From Salinisphaera shabanensis E1L3A (lineage in GTDB: Bacteria > Pseudomonadota > Gammaproteobacteria > Nevskiales > Salinisphaeraceae): a DNA stretch of 64,000 bases. The DNA lies in contig NZ_AFNV02000002.1 of assembly GCF_000215955.2 (NCBI RefSeq), forward strand, positions 1 through 64,000, written 5' to 3'. Positions within the stretch are counted from its first letter, which is position 1; every line of letters begins with the position of its first letter. Shown in pieces: positions 46,041 to 57,152 of the stretch. Below the pieces are notes generated by a model. That model was not told the origin of the DNA. It saw only the letters and a program-made list of their open reading frames with translations, and did no database searches. The translations under genes and the position numbers were made by a program.

Positions 46041-47341
46041 CTAGCCGCGGGTTTCGTTGGCGCGCACACGCGCCGAAGCCGCATGGGCATGCAGCCCCTC
46101 GCCCAAGGCGAGTTCTTCTGCGACCGGCGCGAGCGCCGCCGCGCCGCGCGCACTGGCATGGATGATGGACAGCCGCTTCTGGAAGTCGTAAACGCCCAGC
46201 GCGGAAGAAAAACGGGCCGTGCGCCCGGTGGGCAACACGTGATTGGGCCCCGCGCAGTAATCGCCGAAGGCTTCTGGCGTGCGATGGCCCATGAAGATCG
46301 CGCCGGCATGTTCGATCGCATCCAGCAGCGCGTCCGGATTGTCGACGGCAAGCTCGAGATGTTCGGGCGCGATGCGGTTGGACAACGCGACGGCTTCGGC
46401 CATGTCGGCGACCGCGATCAGCGCACCGTGATTGGCCAGCGATGCGCGAATAATATCGCGCCGGGGCTGTTCTTCCAGCAACCGTTCGACTGCGGCTTCG
46501 ACAGCCCCTAGAAAATCGTTGTCCGGGCTGATCAGCAGCGCACGCGAATCCTCGCCGTGCTCGGCCTGGGCAAACAAATCCAGCGCGGCCCATTCCGGAT
46601 CACCGCTGCCGTCGGCCAGAATCAGCACCTCGGACGGCCCGGCCACGGACTCGATGCCGACACGCCCGAACACCTGCCGTTTGGCTTCGGCCACATAGGC
46701 ATTGCCCGGCCCTACGATCTTGTCCACACAGGGCACGCTTTGCGTACCGTAGGCCAGCGCAGCGACGGCCTGGGCACCGCCGATCGTAAAGAATCGATCG
46801 ACACCGGCCAGTGCGGCCGCCGCGAGCACCCAGTCGTTCACCTCGCCACCGGGCGCAGGCGAAACCATGATGATTTCGGATACGCCAGCCACCTGTGCGG
46901 GCAGCGCGTTCATTAGAACGCTCGAGGGATAGGCCGCCTTGCCGCCCGGCGCATAAACACCGGCGCGCTCGATCGGGCGTATGACCTGGCCAAGCCGGTT
47001 GCCGTATTCGTCTTCGTAAGCGTGCGCCTCAAGCTTCTGGGATTCGGCATAGCTGCGGATACGCGCCGCTGCCGTTTCCAGTGCCGCGCGCGGCTTGGCC
47101 GGCATCGCCTCCAACGCTGCAGTCAAACGTGCCGGCGCAATTTCCAGCACGTCCATGTCGGCCGCGGGATGGCGGTCGAGCTCGCGCGTATATTCGACCA
47201 CGGCCGAATCACCGCGCGCGCGCACATCGGCAATGATCGCTGCGACACGGCTATCGATTTCTGCCTGGGCCGGCGTATCGCTATCGATGAGCGTTTCGAA
47301 CCGCGATTCGAAATCCGCGGCGTGACTATCCAGCCGGCGCA

Positions 47342-47345
<4 letters not shown>
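46041..47345 (-). CDS. hisD: Histidinol dehydrogenase
   Basis: A 434-residue NAD- and zinc-dependent enzyme for the last two steps of histidine synthesis (histidinol to histidine). Seen: [75 protein letters not shown] and [16 protein letters not shown]. Length normal. The start overlaps hisG by 4 bp. In this murA-hisG-hisD order it is the end of a transcript. Confidence 0.97.
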
Positions 47346-49296
<1,951 letters not shown>

Positions 49297-49304
49297 TTAA
49301 GGGA

Positions 49305-49547
49305 TCAGGATACCGACGCGAATTCGTCGGGCGTCCAGGTTTTCATGGTCAGGGCGTGAATTTCGTTGCCCATGAGCTCACCGAGCGCCGCATAGACCAT
49401 CATCTGGCGTTTGACCGGCGGCTTGCCTTCGAAACTTTCGCTCACGATACGGCCGGCGAAATGCACGCCGTCGTCGCTTACGATCTTTACATCGGCGTCG
49501 GGCAAGGCGGCTACGATAAGTTCGCGTACGGCTTCCGGGCTATACAT
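49305..49547 (-). CDS. ibaG: BolA family protein IbaG
   Basis: An 80-residue BolA-fold protein of the IbaG/YrbA type. Seen: MYSPEAVRELIVAALPDADVKI, DDGVHFAGRIVSESFEGKPPVKRQMMVYAALGELM and IHALTMKTWTPDE; the His in GVHF and the exposed His of IHAL are the expected Fe-S ligands. It works with monothiol glutaredoxins in iron-sulfur handling. Position upstream of murA is canonical. Confidence 0.95.
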   Translation of the reverse strand: MYSPEAVRELIVAALPDADVKIVSDDGVHFAGRIVSESFEGKPPVKRQMMVYAALGELMGNEIHALTMKTWTPDEFASVS

Positions 49548-49617
49548 GATTCGGCGTCTTTGGAAATCGGGCGCGAAATGCTAGCACGAGCGAACTCGTC
49601 GCGGCCCGGTTCGCGGC

Positions 49618-50373
49618 TCAGCCGCGAATCTTGTAACCCTTGGCCAGCATGACGACACAGATCGTCGACACGAACGTGAAGAACGCGGCGGCGACCACCA
49701 CACTGCGCAACGGGTCGCTATCGCCCACGCCGAAAAACCCCTGCCGAAAGCCGTCGATCATGTAGAAGAACGGGTTGAAGTGCGACGCCTTCTGCCAGAA
49801 CTCCGGCAACGAATGGATCGAGTAGAACACGCCCGACAGAAACGACAACGGCATGATGAAGAAATTCTGGAACGCGGCGAGATGGTCGAACTTGTTCGCG
49901 AGAATGCCGGCAATCAGACCCATGACGGCCAACGTGCCGCCACCGAAGACCAGCATCGTGGCGACCAGCAACGGGTTCTCGATCGGCACCGTCACGAACA
50001 GTTGCGTAACCAGATACAACACACAGGCCACCAGCGTCGCGCGCACCAGCGACGCGCCGATGTAGGCCAAATAGATCTCGAACGCCGAAAGCGGCGTCAT
50101 CAACAAAAACACCAGATTGCCGTTGATCTTGGACTGGGTCAGGCTCGAGGACGTGTTGGCGAACGAATTCTGAATGATGCTCATCATCATCAGGCCCGGC
50201 ACCAGAAAGGCCGATGCCGGCACGCCCTGTATATCCTGACCCTGAAGCACTTGACCGAACACCACCATATATAGGAGTGCGGTGACCACCGGCGCGCCAA
50301 CAGTCTGCAGAATGACGCTATAGAAACGACGAACTTCCTTCGAAAACAGCGTGAAACAACCCTGCCAATTCAT
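49618..50373 (-). CDS. ABC-2 type transporter permease (YadH-like)
   Basis: A 251-residue permease with six predicted helices and the ABC-2 signature near the C-terminus (LSFLSGVFYSIHSLPEFWQKASHFNPFFYMIDGFRQGFFG). It starts with the NW-G-TLF-KEVRRF amphipathic region of the YadH family. Substrate unknown. It overlaps the ATPase gene by 4 bp. It occupies the slot beside ibaG-murA where Mla transporter genes are found in many Gammaproteobacteria, but it is not MlaE. Confidence 0.88.
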   Translation of the reverse strand: MNWQGCFTLFSKEVRRFYSVILQTVGAPVVTALLYMVVFGQVLQGQDIQGVPASAFLVPGLMMMSIIQNSFANTSSSLTQSKINGNLVFLLMTPLSAFEIYLAYIGASLVRATLVACVLYLVTQLFVTVPIENPLLVATMLVFGGGTLAVMGLIAGILANKFDHLAAFQNFFIMPLSFLSGVFYSIHSLPEFWQKASHFNPFFYMIDGFRQGFFGVGDSDPLRSVVVAAAFFTFVSTICVVMLAKGYKIRG

Positions 50374-51308
50374 GCTGCATCCTCGTCCGTATCGTGCGAG
50401 TGATCGGTGAGCTCGACGAAAATATTCTCCAGCGATGGTTCGCGCGTACGCACATCCTGTATGCGATAACCCGCATCGCGGATCGCCTCCATCACATCGG
50501 CGATGAAATCCTTGCCCTGTTCGAGCTTGAGTTCGAGCGTGTCGCCGTGACGGTCCTCGATCAGCCGCTCGACGCTTGCCGGCAGCGCGCCGCCGTTGCC
50601 CGACAGCTGCAGCGACAGGAACCGGTACGGATGGCGGTCCAGCAGCGCCCGCTTGTCTTCGAGCACCGATAGCTGGCCGCGGTCGAGAATGGCGATGCGA
50701 TCACACAGCTCCTCGGCTTCTTCCAGATAATGCGTAGTCAGCACGATGGTATGGCCGGCTTCGTTGAGCTCCCGGGTGAACTTCCACAGCGTGCGCCGCA
50801 GCTCCACATCCACACCGGCCGTGGGTTCATCAAGAATCACCACGTCGGGCTTGTGGACCAGTGCCTGCGCGATGAGCACGCGCCGTTTCATTCCACCGGA
50901 GAGCGCACGCATGGAGACCTCGGCCTTGTCGGTCAGATCCAGGCGTTCGAGCAGCTCGTCGATCCACGGCCAGTAGTCCTTGCCGCAGCCGAAATAACCG
51001 GCCTGAATACGCAACATCTCGCGCACCGGAAAGAACGGGTCGTACACCAGCTCCTGTGGCACCACGCCGAGCGCGCGCCGGGATTGGCGAAAATCGCGAC
51101 GCACGTCGTGGCCGAGTACGGCCACATTGCCGGAGGTGGCATGGGTCAAGCCGGCAATAATGCTGATCAAGGTCGATTTGCCCGCGCCATTGGGCCCGAG
51201 CAGGCCAAAGTATTCCCCCGGCCGAATATCGAACGACACACCCTTGAGCGCATGCGTGCTCGGATAGCGCTTTTCGACATTCTGAATAGAGATAGCGGGT
51301 TCGGTCAT
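50370..51308 (-). CDS. ABC transporter ATP-binding protein (YadG-like)
   Basis: A 312-residue ATPase. Walker A GPNGAGKST near 38-46, signature LSGGMKRR, Walker B VVILDEPTAGVD, H-loop TTHYLEEAEEL; the C-terminal extension (about 225-312) resembles those of the DrrA/NodI/YadG exporters. It forms an exporter with the next gene. First gene of its transcript, divergent from kdsD with 149 bp between them. Confidence 0.9.
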   Translation of the reverse strand: MTEPAISIQNVEKRYPSTHALKGVSFDIRPGEYFGLLGPNGAGKSTLISIIAGLTHATSGNVAVLGHDVRRDFRQSRRALGVVPQELVYDPFFPVREMLRIQAGYFGCGKDYWPWIDELLERLDLTDKAEVSMRALSGGMKRRVLIAQALVHKPDVVILDEPTAGVDVELRRTLWKFTRELNEAGHTIVLTTHYLEEAEELCDRIAILDRGQLSVLEDKRALLDRHPYRFLSLQLSGNGGALPASVERLIEDRHGDTLELKLEQGKDFIADVMEAIRDAGYRIQDVRTREPSLENIFVELTDHSHDTDEDAA

Positions 51309-51445
51309 CGCAGCCGCGCAAGTCGAGCAAAAGGGCGCGCATTATACGGCCCGTGTGCAAACCTGCATACGACAACGACCCGCCGCAAACCGGGCCGCGG
51401 CGGCAAAGCCTGAACGAACAATACCTTGGCCATTCATAGCTACGC

Positions 51446-51451
51446 TAGAAT
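51446..51451 (+). promoter_or_regulatory. Possible -10 box immediately before kdsD
   Basis: TAGAAT ends 6 bp before the kdsD ATG, and no Shine-Dalgarno sequence precedes that ATG. If the box is used, the message would start at or next to the start codon (leaderless). The -35 match is poor (TTGGCC at 14 bp or ACCTTG at 17 bp). Confidence 0.3.
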
Positions 51452-51457
51452 GGCGAT

Positions 51458-52435
51458 ATGAACGCACATGACATCATGGGATCGGCTCGACGCGTGATCG
51501 ATATCGAGGCCGCGGCCGTCGCCGCGCTGTCGTCACGTATCGATGCGCAATTCGCCGCCGCCGCCGAAGCACTTCTAGAATGCCGCGGACGGGTCGTTGT
51601 CACCGGTATGGGCAAATCGGGCCATATCGGCGGCAAGATTGCCGCGACGCTGGCCTCGACCGGCACGCCGGCGTTTTTCGTACATCCCGGCGAAGCCAGC
51701 CACGGCGATCTGGGCATGATCACCTCGCAGGACGTGGTGATCGCCCTGTCCTATTCCGGCGAGACGGGCGAGATTCTGACCATTCTGCCGCTGATCAAGC
51801 GGCTCGACGTGCCGCTGATCGCCATGACCGGCAACGCCCAGTCCACATTGGCGCGCCGGGCCGATGTCCATCTCGACGTGGCCGTGGAAATCGAGGCCTG
51901 CCCGCTGGAACTCGCGCCCACCGCATCGACCACCGCGACGCTGGTCATGGGCGACGCACTGGCAATCGCCCTGCTCGAAGCACGGCATTTCACCGCCGAG
52001 GATTTCGCCCGCTCGCACCCGGGCGGCGCGCTCGGGCGACGCTTGCTGCTGACCGTGGCCGATATCATGCATACCGGCGACCGGCTGCCGCTCGTGCCCG
52101 AAAGCGCGCTGCTGCGCGAAGCGCTGCTGGAAATGAGCGCCAAGGGGCTGGGCATGACCGGCGTGGTCGATACCGAAGGCCGGCTGGCCGGCGTGTTTAC
52201 CGATGGCGATCTGCGTCGCACACTGGATCAGGACATCGACATCAAACATGCCGGCATTGCCGAACACATGACCCGTTCGCCCAAGACCGTGACCGCCGAC
52301 ATGCTCGCCGCCGAGGCGGTACGCATGCTGCAGACGCACCGGATCGGCGGCGGTGCATTACTGGTGGTAGATGCCGATAATCGCCCCCAAGGGGCGCTCA
52401 ACATGCAGGACTTCCTGCGAGCCGGAGTGATATGA
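51458..52435 (+). CDS. kdsD: Arabinose-5-phosphate isomerase
   Basis: A 325-residue enzyme interconverting ribulose-5-P and arabinose-5-P, the first step to Kdo. SIS domain at about 35-175 (VVTGMGKSGHIGGKIAATLASTGTPAFFVHPGEASHGDLGM) and two CBS domains at about 205-325 (VADIMHTGDRLPLV; HMTRSPKTVTADMLAAEAVRMLQTHRI). Complete. It overlaps kdsC by 4 bp. It begins the LPS/rpoN operon. Confidence 0.96.
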   Translation: MNAHDIMGSARRVIDIEAAAVAALSSRIDAQFAAAAEALLECRGRVVVTGMGKSGHIGGKIAATLASTGTPAFFVHPGEASHGDLGMITSQDVVIALSYSGETGEILTILPLIKRLDVPLIAMTGNAQSTLARRADVHLDVAVEIEACPLELAPTASTTATLVMGDALAIALLEARHFTAEDFARSHPGGALGRRLLLTVADIMHTGDRLPLVPESALLREALLEMSAKGLGMTGVVDTEGRLAGVFTDGDLRRTLDQDIDIKHAGIAEHMTRSPKTVTADMLAAEAVRMLQTHRIGGGALLVVDADNRPQGALNMQDFLRAGVI

Positions 52436-52945
52436 AACCCGAGGCCAGCGAAATACAACAGCGTGCTGCCGACATTCGTGTCGCGGTATTCGATGTCGAC
52501 GGTGTGATGACCGACGGCAAGCTCTATCTCTACGACCACGGCGAAGAGATCAAGAGCATGCACGTACGTGACGGACTGGGCATACAGCGGCTACAGGCGG
52601 CCGGCGTTGCCGTGGCCGCAATCAGCGGCCGGCCCCCGCCGGCGGGGGGGGCCCCCCCGCCTGCATGCCCTGGGCGTGGATTACATCTATCTCGACAGCC
52701 ACGACAAGCAGCTGGATTTCGAAGCCCTGCTGGCCGAACTCGAACTCACGCCCGACCAGGCCGCGGTCATGGGCGACGATCTGCCCGACCTGGGGCTGAT
52801 GCGCCAGGCCCGCCTGGCCATGGCCGTGGCCAATGCGGTCGATGAAGTCATCGAAACCGCCCACTGGGTGAGTCGTTTCGAGGGCGGCCAGGGCGCGGTT
52901 CGCGAAGCCTGCGAACTGATCATCGCCGCCCATAACGCCCACTAG
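52432..52945 (+). CDS. kdsC: KDO-8-phosphate phosphatase, frameshifted as read
   Basis: HAD phosphatase releasing Kdo from Kdo-8-P. The first frame gives VAVFDVDGVMTDGKLYL (catalytic Asp pair) and VRDGLGIQRLQAAGVAVAAISGR; after an abnormal G/C tract the second frame gives RLHALGVDYIYLDSHDKQL, AVMGDDLPDLGLMR (metal Asp pair) and the normal C-terminus. The tract (52633-52658) has about four bases more than family spacing between ISGR and RLHALG would need. With the frame restored the protein is about 170 residues, the usual size. Since Kdo synthesis should be needed with lpxC and lpt genes present, I regard the break as a sequence error. Confidence 0.85.
52633..52658. repeat. Abnormal G/C tract in kdsC
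   Basis: C5, GCCGGC, G8, C7 in 26 bases, with no A or T, at the point where the kdsC frame breaks. Flanking codons on both sides encode conserved family residues. It has the same character as the tract in the CerR-like gene. Confidence 0.75.
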
Positions 52946-52957
52946 CCACACGCGCCC

Positions 52958-53512
52958 ATGCTACGCATCGTCGCCATCCTGCTCGCCGTTTCAGCCGTTT
53001 TGCTGGGGCTGCGCGTGGTCGGGCTCGACCGCGCCCGTACCGACACCGATAAGCCGCGCTTGTCCACGCCCGACAACAGCGACTACTACATGAGCGATGC
53101 CGTGGTACGCCAGATGGACGACCAGGGAAAGCTCGCCTATCGCATGACCGTGGCCGAGAGTCTGCACTTCCCGGACGACTCGGCTCGGCTCACGGATATT
53201 GACGTACACTACCTTGCAGGCACGAAAACGTATTGGGACGTCACCGCGAAACAGGGGCGGATACCGCCCGGCGAACGCGATATCTACCTCTATGACGGGG
53301 TCACCGGCCGCCATCCCAGGGTCGACGGCGACGTGGTCAAGATCGTCACCGACAACGCCTGGGTGCGCCCCGATCGTGATCGTATCGATACCCAGGCGCA
53401 TGTGACCGCCACCCAGCCCGGCCAGCGGGTCGAAGGCGATGGCATGGTGGTCAACCTGAAAACGGACAAGTTGAGACTGCTCGAAAATGTACAAGTCACC
53501 TACACGCCATAG
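52958..53512 (+). CDS. lptC: LPS export protein LptC
   Basis: A 184-residue bitopic protein: N-terminal membrane helix (about 3-19, RIVAILLAVSAVLLGLRVV) and a periplasmic beta-jellyroll (about 45-180: YYMSDAVVRQMDDQGKLAYRMTVAESLHFPDDSARLTDI). It takes LPS from LptB2FG and passes it to LptA. The 3' end overlaps lptA by 26 bp. Order kdsC-lptC-lptA-lptB is canonical. Confidence 0.95.
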   Translation: MLRIVAILLAVSAVLLGLRVVGLDRARTDTDKPRLSTPDNSDYYMSDAVVRQMDDQGKLAYRMTVAESLHFPDDSARLTDIDVHYLAGTKTYWDVTAKQGRIPPGERDIYLYDGVTGRHPRVDGDVVKIVTDNAWVRPDRDRIDTQAHVTATQPGQRVEGDGMVVNLKTDKLRLLENVQVTYTP

Positions 53513-54014
53513 CCGTATCGCTCGCGCCCTGGCCGTGCTCGCACTTGTGCTGGCGCCGGCCGCGGCGTTCGCGCAGCAGCCGCTGCCGATTCATATCGAA
53601 TCCAACAACGCGGATCTGTCCCAGCAGCGCGGCACCAGCACCTACACCGGCAATGTCGTGCTCACCCGGGGCGGGCTCACGCTCACCGGCAACAAGCTCG
53701 TGATCACACGCATTAACGATCGCGGCAATATCAAGGCCGTTCTCGACGGCAGCCCGGCCAAGTTCGACAAGCAGCCGGACCGCGAAGGCGACGACGTGGT
53801 CACCGGCCACGCCAGCCAGATCGAGTACGCCAACAACGATTCCACCATCGTATTGCGCGGCAATGCGGTCGTGCGGCGCGGCGGCGACGAGATCAACGGC
53901 CAGGTGATTCGCCACAATCTGGATACCGAGCGCACCCAGGCCGAACGCGGCAGTTCCAACAACGAACGCGTACGCATCACCATTCAGCCCGAGTCCGGGA
54001 AAGACCAGCCGTGA
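53487..54014 (+). CDS. lptA: LPS transport periplasmic protein LptA
   Basis: A 175-residue OstA-domain protein. Signal peptide about 1-29 (cleavage after AAAFA), then the jellyroll with [42 protein letters not shown]. It forms the periplasmic bridge from LptC to LptD. The stop TGA shares bases with a GTG (GTGA) that I think is the real start of lptB. Confidence 0.95.
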   Translation: MYKSPTRHSRIARALAVLALVLAPAAAFAQQPLPIHIESNNADLSQQRGTSTYTGNVVLTRGGLTLTGNKLVITRINDRGNIKAVLDGSPAKFDKQPDREGDDVVTGHASQIEYANNDSTIVLRGNAVVRRGGDEINGQVIRHNLDTERTQAERGSSNNERVRITIQPESGKDQP

Positions 54015-54774
54015 GCCGAACCGCAGCCCAAAGCCCCGCCCCGGCGGCGAACGGCCAGCGGCTGCCGAAAACCTGAGCAAGCGCTACAAGGGGCGCGCCG
54101 TGGTCGAAAACGTCAGCCTGTCGCTGGCGCCCGGCGAGGTCGTCGGTCTGCTCGGGCCCAACGGCGCGGGCAAAACGACCTCTTTCTATATGATCGTGGG
54201 GCTGATCACGCCCGATTCCGGCCAGATCATGCTGGGCGAACGCAATCTCATCGGTCTGCCCATGCATGCGCGGGCCAAGCTGGGTATCGGCTATCTGCCG
54301 CAGGAGGCCTCGGTCTTTCGCAAGCTCTCGGTCGCCGACAATATCCGCGCGATTCTGCAACTGCGCCGGGGCCTGAAAAAAGCCGATATCGATCGCGAAC
54401 TCGCGGCCCTGCTCGATGAACTCTCGATCGGCCATATCGCCGACTCCAAGGGCATCAATCTGTCCGGCGGCGAGCGCCGGCGGGTGGAAATCGCCCGGGC
54501 ACTGGCTGCGCAGCCGCAGTACATGCTTCTCGACGAGCCATTCGCCGGTATCGACCCGATTTCCATCGGCGATATCCGCAGCATCATCACGCATCTGAAA
54601 AACCGCGGCATCGGCGTGTTGATCACCGATCACAACGTGCGTGAAACGCTTTCGATCTGCGAGCGCGCCTATATCCTGAGTGACGGCGCGGTGATCGCCG
54701 ACGGCCCCGGCGAGGCGATTCTGGCCGATCGCAAGGTGCGCGAGGTCTATCTGGGTGAGGATTTCCGACTATGA
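54011..54774 (+). CDS. lptB: LPS export ATPase LptB, with apparent 5' frameshift
   Basis: ABC ATPase powering LptFG. From 54100 on it is a normal LptB: Walker [32 protein letters not shown], signature NLSGGERRR, Walker [16 protein letters not shown]-loop [10 protein letters not shown]. The N-terminal strand and A-loop ([14 protein letters not shown], with the adenine-stacking Tyr) are encoded just before 54100 in the same frame but without any ATG/GTG/TTG start. A GTG at 54011, overlapping the lptA stop, opens another frame that ends at 54076. One extra base near 54064 would join them to a full-length LptB. A start at GTG 54100 would lose the A-loop. It overlaps rpoN by 4 bp. Confidence 0.88.
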
Positions 54775-56225
54775 AACAGTCGCTGAACCTCAATCTGTCG
54801 CAAAGCCTGACGATGACGCCTGCGCTGCAGCAGGCGATCCGCATGCTGCAGCTGTCCACGCTCGATCTCAAGACCGAGATCCAGGAAGCGCTGGAAACCA
54901 ATGTCATGCTCGAGGCCGACGACGGCCACGACGAAATCGACGCCCGCGAGGCCACACGCGCGGAAGCCGCTGAAACCCAGCGCAGCGCCAGCGACACCAG
55001 CGCCGATATCCCCGAAAACCTGCCTGTCGACGCCGACTGGAACGATATCTATTCCGGTAGCGCAGCACCCGCGCCGGCGCCCACCAGCGACGACGAAGAC
55101 TACTGGGACTATCGCCAGGCCAACCTCACCAGCACGCCCGATCTGCACGCCCATCTGACCTGGCAGGCGGACATGCATCGCTTTAGCGACGTACAGCGTG
55201 CAATCGCCGATCATCTGATCGATGCCATCAACGACCGCGGTCTACTCGAGGACTGGAACGAACTCTCGAGCCGGCTGATACAGGATTTCGAAACCGACGA
55301 AGCGGCGATCGAAACCGTTCTCACCGAAATTCATCGGTTCGACCCGCCCGGCGTGGCTGCCCGCACCCTGGCCGAATGCCTGAGCATCCAGCTGCATCAG
55401 ATGCCAGCCGACACGCCGGCACGCGATATCGCCCTTCGGATCATCGACAACGAACCGCTGGAGTGCTTGGCCTCGCGCGACCTTGCGCCACTGGCACGCC
55501 GGCTTGGAATCGAGCCGGAAGCGCTGGAGCAGGCGATCGGGCTTATCCAGACACTGCAGCCACACCCGGGCGAAGCCTTTACCGACCACGAATCGAATTA
55601 CGTGGTTCCGGAAGTGTTTGTCACCCGCCAGTCGTCGCGCTGGCATGTATCGCTGAACTCGGAGATCGCGCCGCGTCTTCGTATCAACAGCCAGTATCTG
55701 GCCCTGATCAAACGTGCCGATAAAAGCGCGGACCAGACGACGCTCAAATCGCATTTGCAGGAAGCGCGATTCTTTCTCAACAGCCTGAAAAGCCGCAATG
55801 ACACGCTGCTACAGGTCGCACAAACAATTGTTGAAGCGCAGCGGGCTTTTCTGGAATATGGTGAAGAAGCCATGAAACCACTCGTGCTGCGCGACGTAGC
55901 CGAACAGCTCGAGATTCACGAATCCACCGTTTCGCGCGCCACGGCCAACAAATACATGCAGACCCCGCGCGGCATTTTCGAACTCAAGTATTTCTTTTCC
56001 AGTCACGTATCGACCACCGACGGTGGCAGCGCTTCGGCGACAGCGATCCAAGCCATGATCAAGCGCATGGTCGCCGACGAGCGCCCCGGCAAACCGCTTT
56101 CCGACAGCAAGCTCGCCGAGTTGTTGCTGGAAAACGGGATCAAGGTGGCTCGCCGTACCGTGGCCAAGTATCGCGAGGCCCTGTCGATCGCGCCCTCACA
56201 CGAGCGCCGCCGGCAGGCCAGCTAA
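54771..56225 (+). CDS. rpoN: RNA polymerase sigma-54 factor
   Basis: A 484-residue sigma factor. Region I: Gln/Leu-rich activator-interacting N-terminus ([28 protein letters not shown]), region II acidic (about 45-115), region III with the core-binding part and the helix-turn-helix ([35 protein letters not shown]), and the RpoN box [10 protein letters not shown] near the C-terminus. It recognises -24/-12 promoters and needs AAA+ activators. Its location before hpf and ptsN is conserved. Confidence 0.97.
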   Translation: MKQSLNLNLSQSLTMTPALQQAIRMLQLSTLDLKTEIQEALETNVMLEADDGHDEIDAREATRAEAAETQRSASDTSADIPENLPVDADWNDIYSGSAAPAPAPTSDDEDYWDYRQANLTSTPDLHAHLTWQADMHRFSDVQRAIADHLIDAINDRGLLEDWNELSSRLIQDFETDEAAIETVLTEIHRFDPPGVAARTLAECLSIQLHQMPADTPARDIALRIIDNEPLECLASRDLAPLARRLGIEPEALEQAIGLIQTLQPHPGEAFTDHESNYVVPEVFVTRQSSRWHVSLNSEIAPRLRINSQYLALIKRADKSADQTTLKSHLQEARFFLNSLKSRNDTLLQVAQTIVEAQRAFLEYGEEAMKPLVLRDVAEQLEIHESTVSRATANKYMQTPRGIFELKYFFSSHVSTTDGGSASATAIQAMIKRMVADERPGKPLSDSKLAELLLENGIKVARRTVAKYREALSIAPSHERRRQAS

Positions 56226-56267
56226 GTCTCTTTATATCTGCTTTCCCAAGCCGACAAGGAGTACCCG

Positions 56268-56600
56268 ATGAACCTGAATATCTCCGGGCATCACATCGAC
56301 ATGACCGAAGCGCTGCATAACTATGTAGCCTCCAAAATGGAACGCGTCGAGCGTCATTTCGATGATGTGATCGATGCCGAAGTCGTACTCGAAGTCGAAA
56401 AGGTCCGGCACAAGGCCGAAGTCACCATGCAAGTCCGTGGCGCGACCCTGCATGCCGAATGCACGCAGGACGACATGTACGCCGCGATCGACGGCATGGT
56501 CGACAAGCTCGATCGCCAGACGGTCAAGCACAAGGAGAAGGAAAAGGATCATCACAACCGGCAGGCCCGACACGTGAATATGGATATGGATGCCGGTTGA
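56268..56600 (+). CDS. hpf: Ribosome hibernation promoting factor HPF (short form)
   Basis: A 110-residue protein of the HPF/YfiA family, which binds 30S subunits and promotes inactive ribosome dimers in stationary phase. Seen: NISGHHIDMTEALHNYVASKMERVERHFDD, KAEVTMQVRGATLHAECTQDDMYAAIDGMVDKLDRQ and a His/Lys-rich tail. It lacks the C-terminal domain of long HPF. Located after rpoN, as in enterics. Confidence 0.94.
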   Translation: MNLNISGHHIDMTEALHNYVASKMERVERHFDDVIDAEVVLEVEKVRHKAEVTMQVRGATLHAECTQDDMYAAIDGMVDKLDRQTVKHKEKEKDHHNRQARHVNMDMDAG

Positions 56601-56608
56601 CCTGCGCT

Positions 56609-56635
56609 CGGCCATTGGCACAGTGCCAATGGCCG
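56609..56635. repeat. Perfect 27-nt palindrome between hpf and ptsN
   Basis: Arms CGGCCATTGGCAC and GTGCCAATGGCCG are exact reverse complements around a single A, nine bases after the hpf stop and 39 before ptsN. Without a T-run it is not a classic terminator; an RNA hairpin or a dimeric-protein operator is possible. It contains TGGCAC, but no matching -12 GC element follows. Confidence 0.6.
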
Positions 56636-56673
56636 AACCGCTGTACGCATTTTGTATCGTTTAAAGGAAGTTT

Positions 56674-57138
56674 ATGAACATCGCCGATATCGTCGCCCCG
56701 CAGCGCGTACGTCTTGCCGACGACGTGCAGAGCAAAAAGCGCGCGCTCGAGCAGCTGGCAGAAATTCTGACCCAGGGCACGCCCTATCTGACCGCCAGCG
56801 AAATCTTCAACGGGCTGATTTCCCGCGAGAAACTCGGCAGCACCGGCATTGGCGACGGTGTCGCGATTCCGCATGCGCGCATGAAAGGCATTGATGATTG
56901 CATCGGCGCATTCATGCGCCTGCCCCAGCCGGTGAATTTCGAATCCAACGACGAGCAGCCCGTGGACCTCGTGTTCGGCCTGCTGGTGCCGGAAAAATCC
57001 ACCGAAGAGCATCTCAAGCTGCTGCGCCGCCTGGCCGAACTGTTTTCCGAAAATCAGACGCTGTCCGAACTGCGTGATGCTGGCGATGGTGAAAAACTCT
57101 ATAAAACGCTGATCGCTCGCGATACCAGCGAGGCCTGA
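56674..57138 (+). CDS. ptsN: Nitrogen PTS EIIA component PtsN
   Basis: A 154-residue EIIA(Ntr). Active-site His is H67 in GVAIPHARMKGI. It is phosphorylated by the phosphotransfer chain and regulates potassium, phosphate and nitrogen functions in other bacteria. Its GAAGTTT leader near 56665 shows AGGAAG before the ATG. It precedes hprK by 14 bp. Confidence 0.96.
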   Translation: MNIADIVAPQRVRLADDVQSKKRALEQLAEILTQGTPYLTASEIFNGLISREKLGSTGIGDGVAIPHARMKGIDDCIGAFMRLPQPVNFESNDEQPVDLVFGLLVPEKSTEEHLKLLRRLAELFSENQTLSELRDAGDGEKLYKTLIARDTSEA

Positions 57139-57152
57139 ACCGGCTGACACCG

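Noticed and set aside
45913-46593. N-terminal extension of the Rieske gene
   Set aside because: It is a shadow of hisD and separated from the true start by a ribosome site and a promoter.
49618-51308. Reading the ABC pair as MlaE and MlaF
   Set aside because: The permease has the ABC-2 signature and YadH-like layout, and MlaD, MlaC and MlaB are missing.
56609-56635. Sigma-54 promoter before ptsN
   Set aside because: TGGCAC is present, but the -12 TTGC element is not at the required spacing.
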